From: Saprospiraceae bacterium UBA2329
GTDB taxonomy: Bacteria > Bacteroidota > Bacteroidia > Chitinophagales > Saprospiraceae
DNA: 31,762 nt
Reading direction: 5' to 3'
NCBI GenBank assembly: GCA_002344975.1
Contig: DDUV01000024.1
Span: 1 to 31,762, forward strand
Every line of letters begins with the position of its first letter. Within the stretch, counting starts at the first letter, position 1. The notes under the pieces are model-generated. The model saw only the letters and a list, made by a program, of their open reading frames with translations, was not told the origin of the DNA and searched no databases. Of the stretch, positions 31,623 through 31,762 are shown in pieces. The translations under genes were made by a program, and so were the position numbers.

Positions 31623-31762
31623 GGTTCAAGGTTTCGGGTTTCATCCGCCTAAGCCTTGGCGAAGGCGGGTTCAAGGTTTCGGGTTTCATCCGCCGAAGCC
31701 TTGGCGAAGGCGGGTTCAAGGTTTCGGGTTTCATCCGCCGAAGCCTTGGCGAAGGCGGGTTC
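31623..31762. repeat. 45-bp tandem repeat running off the right edge
   Basis: Unit starts at 31623, 31668, 31713 and 31758; units are nearly identical (one T/G change in the first). Each has a GGTTCAAGGTTTCGGGTTTC half, the complement of the GAACC motif elsewhere, and a hairpin half in which CCGCC pairs with GGCGG and GCC with GGC around a TT, with a symmetric GAA/GAA internal loop. The units follow each other with no spacer. Confidence 0.92.

Noticed and set aside
31623..31762. CRISPR array
   Set aside because: The 45-bp units are directly contiguous with no unique spacers, and no cas gene is present.

Overview
The window looks like chromosomal DNA of a Bacteroidota bacterium, probably close to Saprospirales or Chitinophagales; the rank below phylum is inference. 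The evidence is a giant surface protein with a gliding-motility-associated C-terminal domain next to a PorP/SprF-type gene, a type IX sorting tail, a DUF1573-yajC-ybbR block, bacillithiol gene bshB1, an OstA-like protein, and promoters of the Bacteroidota type (TTG, about 20 nt, TAnnTTTG). Nearly all genes lie on the minus strand; only a small cytochrome c and the OstA-like gene lie on the plus strand.

Layout. 1-3051: two tandem paralogues of a secreted propeller-like/PKD protein, the first cut by the window edge; each has a hairpin 18-19 nt before its ATG and a related 51-bp inverted repeat further upstream. 3478-11083: a PorP/SprF-like gene followed by a 2200-residue adhesin with five cohesin-like domains, an SprB-like repeat and 13 Ig/PKD-like repeats. 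11333-12706: a SUI1/YciH gene and a chimeric ORF that starts as a formylglycine-generating enzyme and ends as a sulfatase tail. 12848-16754: DUF1573 lipoprotein, yajC, ybbR-like and dnaG. 16854-20613: unknown secreted protein, bshB1, cytochrome c and a TraB/GumN protein. 20697-24081: Lrp/AsnC regulator, OstA-like protein and a lipoprotein. 24335-26540: an AT-rich island with a secreted trypsin-like protease and an AbiEii/DUF6922 pair lying between 86-bp direct repeats. 26550-31547: yicC, gmk, apaG, an ACMSD-like decarboxylase, a thiolase and a family 2 glycosyltransferase, all in one direction.

The intergenic DNA is unusually structured. The most striking piece is 19398-19781, a large inverted duplication made of nested hairpins whose stems differ in sequence but keep pairing. 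There is also a five-hairpin run at 1040-1276, a 45-bp tandem array at the right edge, and a dispersed GAACC(C/T)GAAACC-type motif beside several of these. No tRNA, rRNA, CRISPR array, transposase or integrase gene was seen.

How the genes work together: the PorP/SprF-like gene with the adhesin is a type IX secretion and surface-adhesion module. DUF1573-yajC-ybbR-dnaG and yicC-gmk are housekeeping operons with stop/start overlaps. AbiEii/DUF6922 is a candidate toxin-antitoxin cassette that could be lost by recombination between its flanking repeats.
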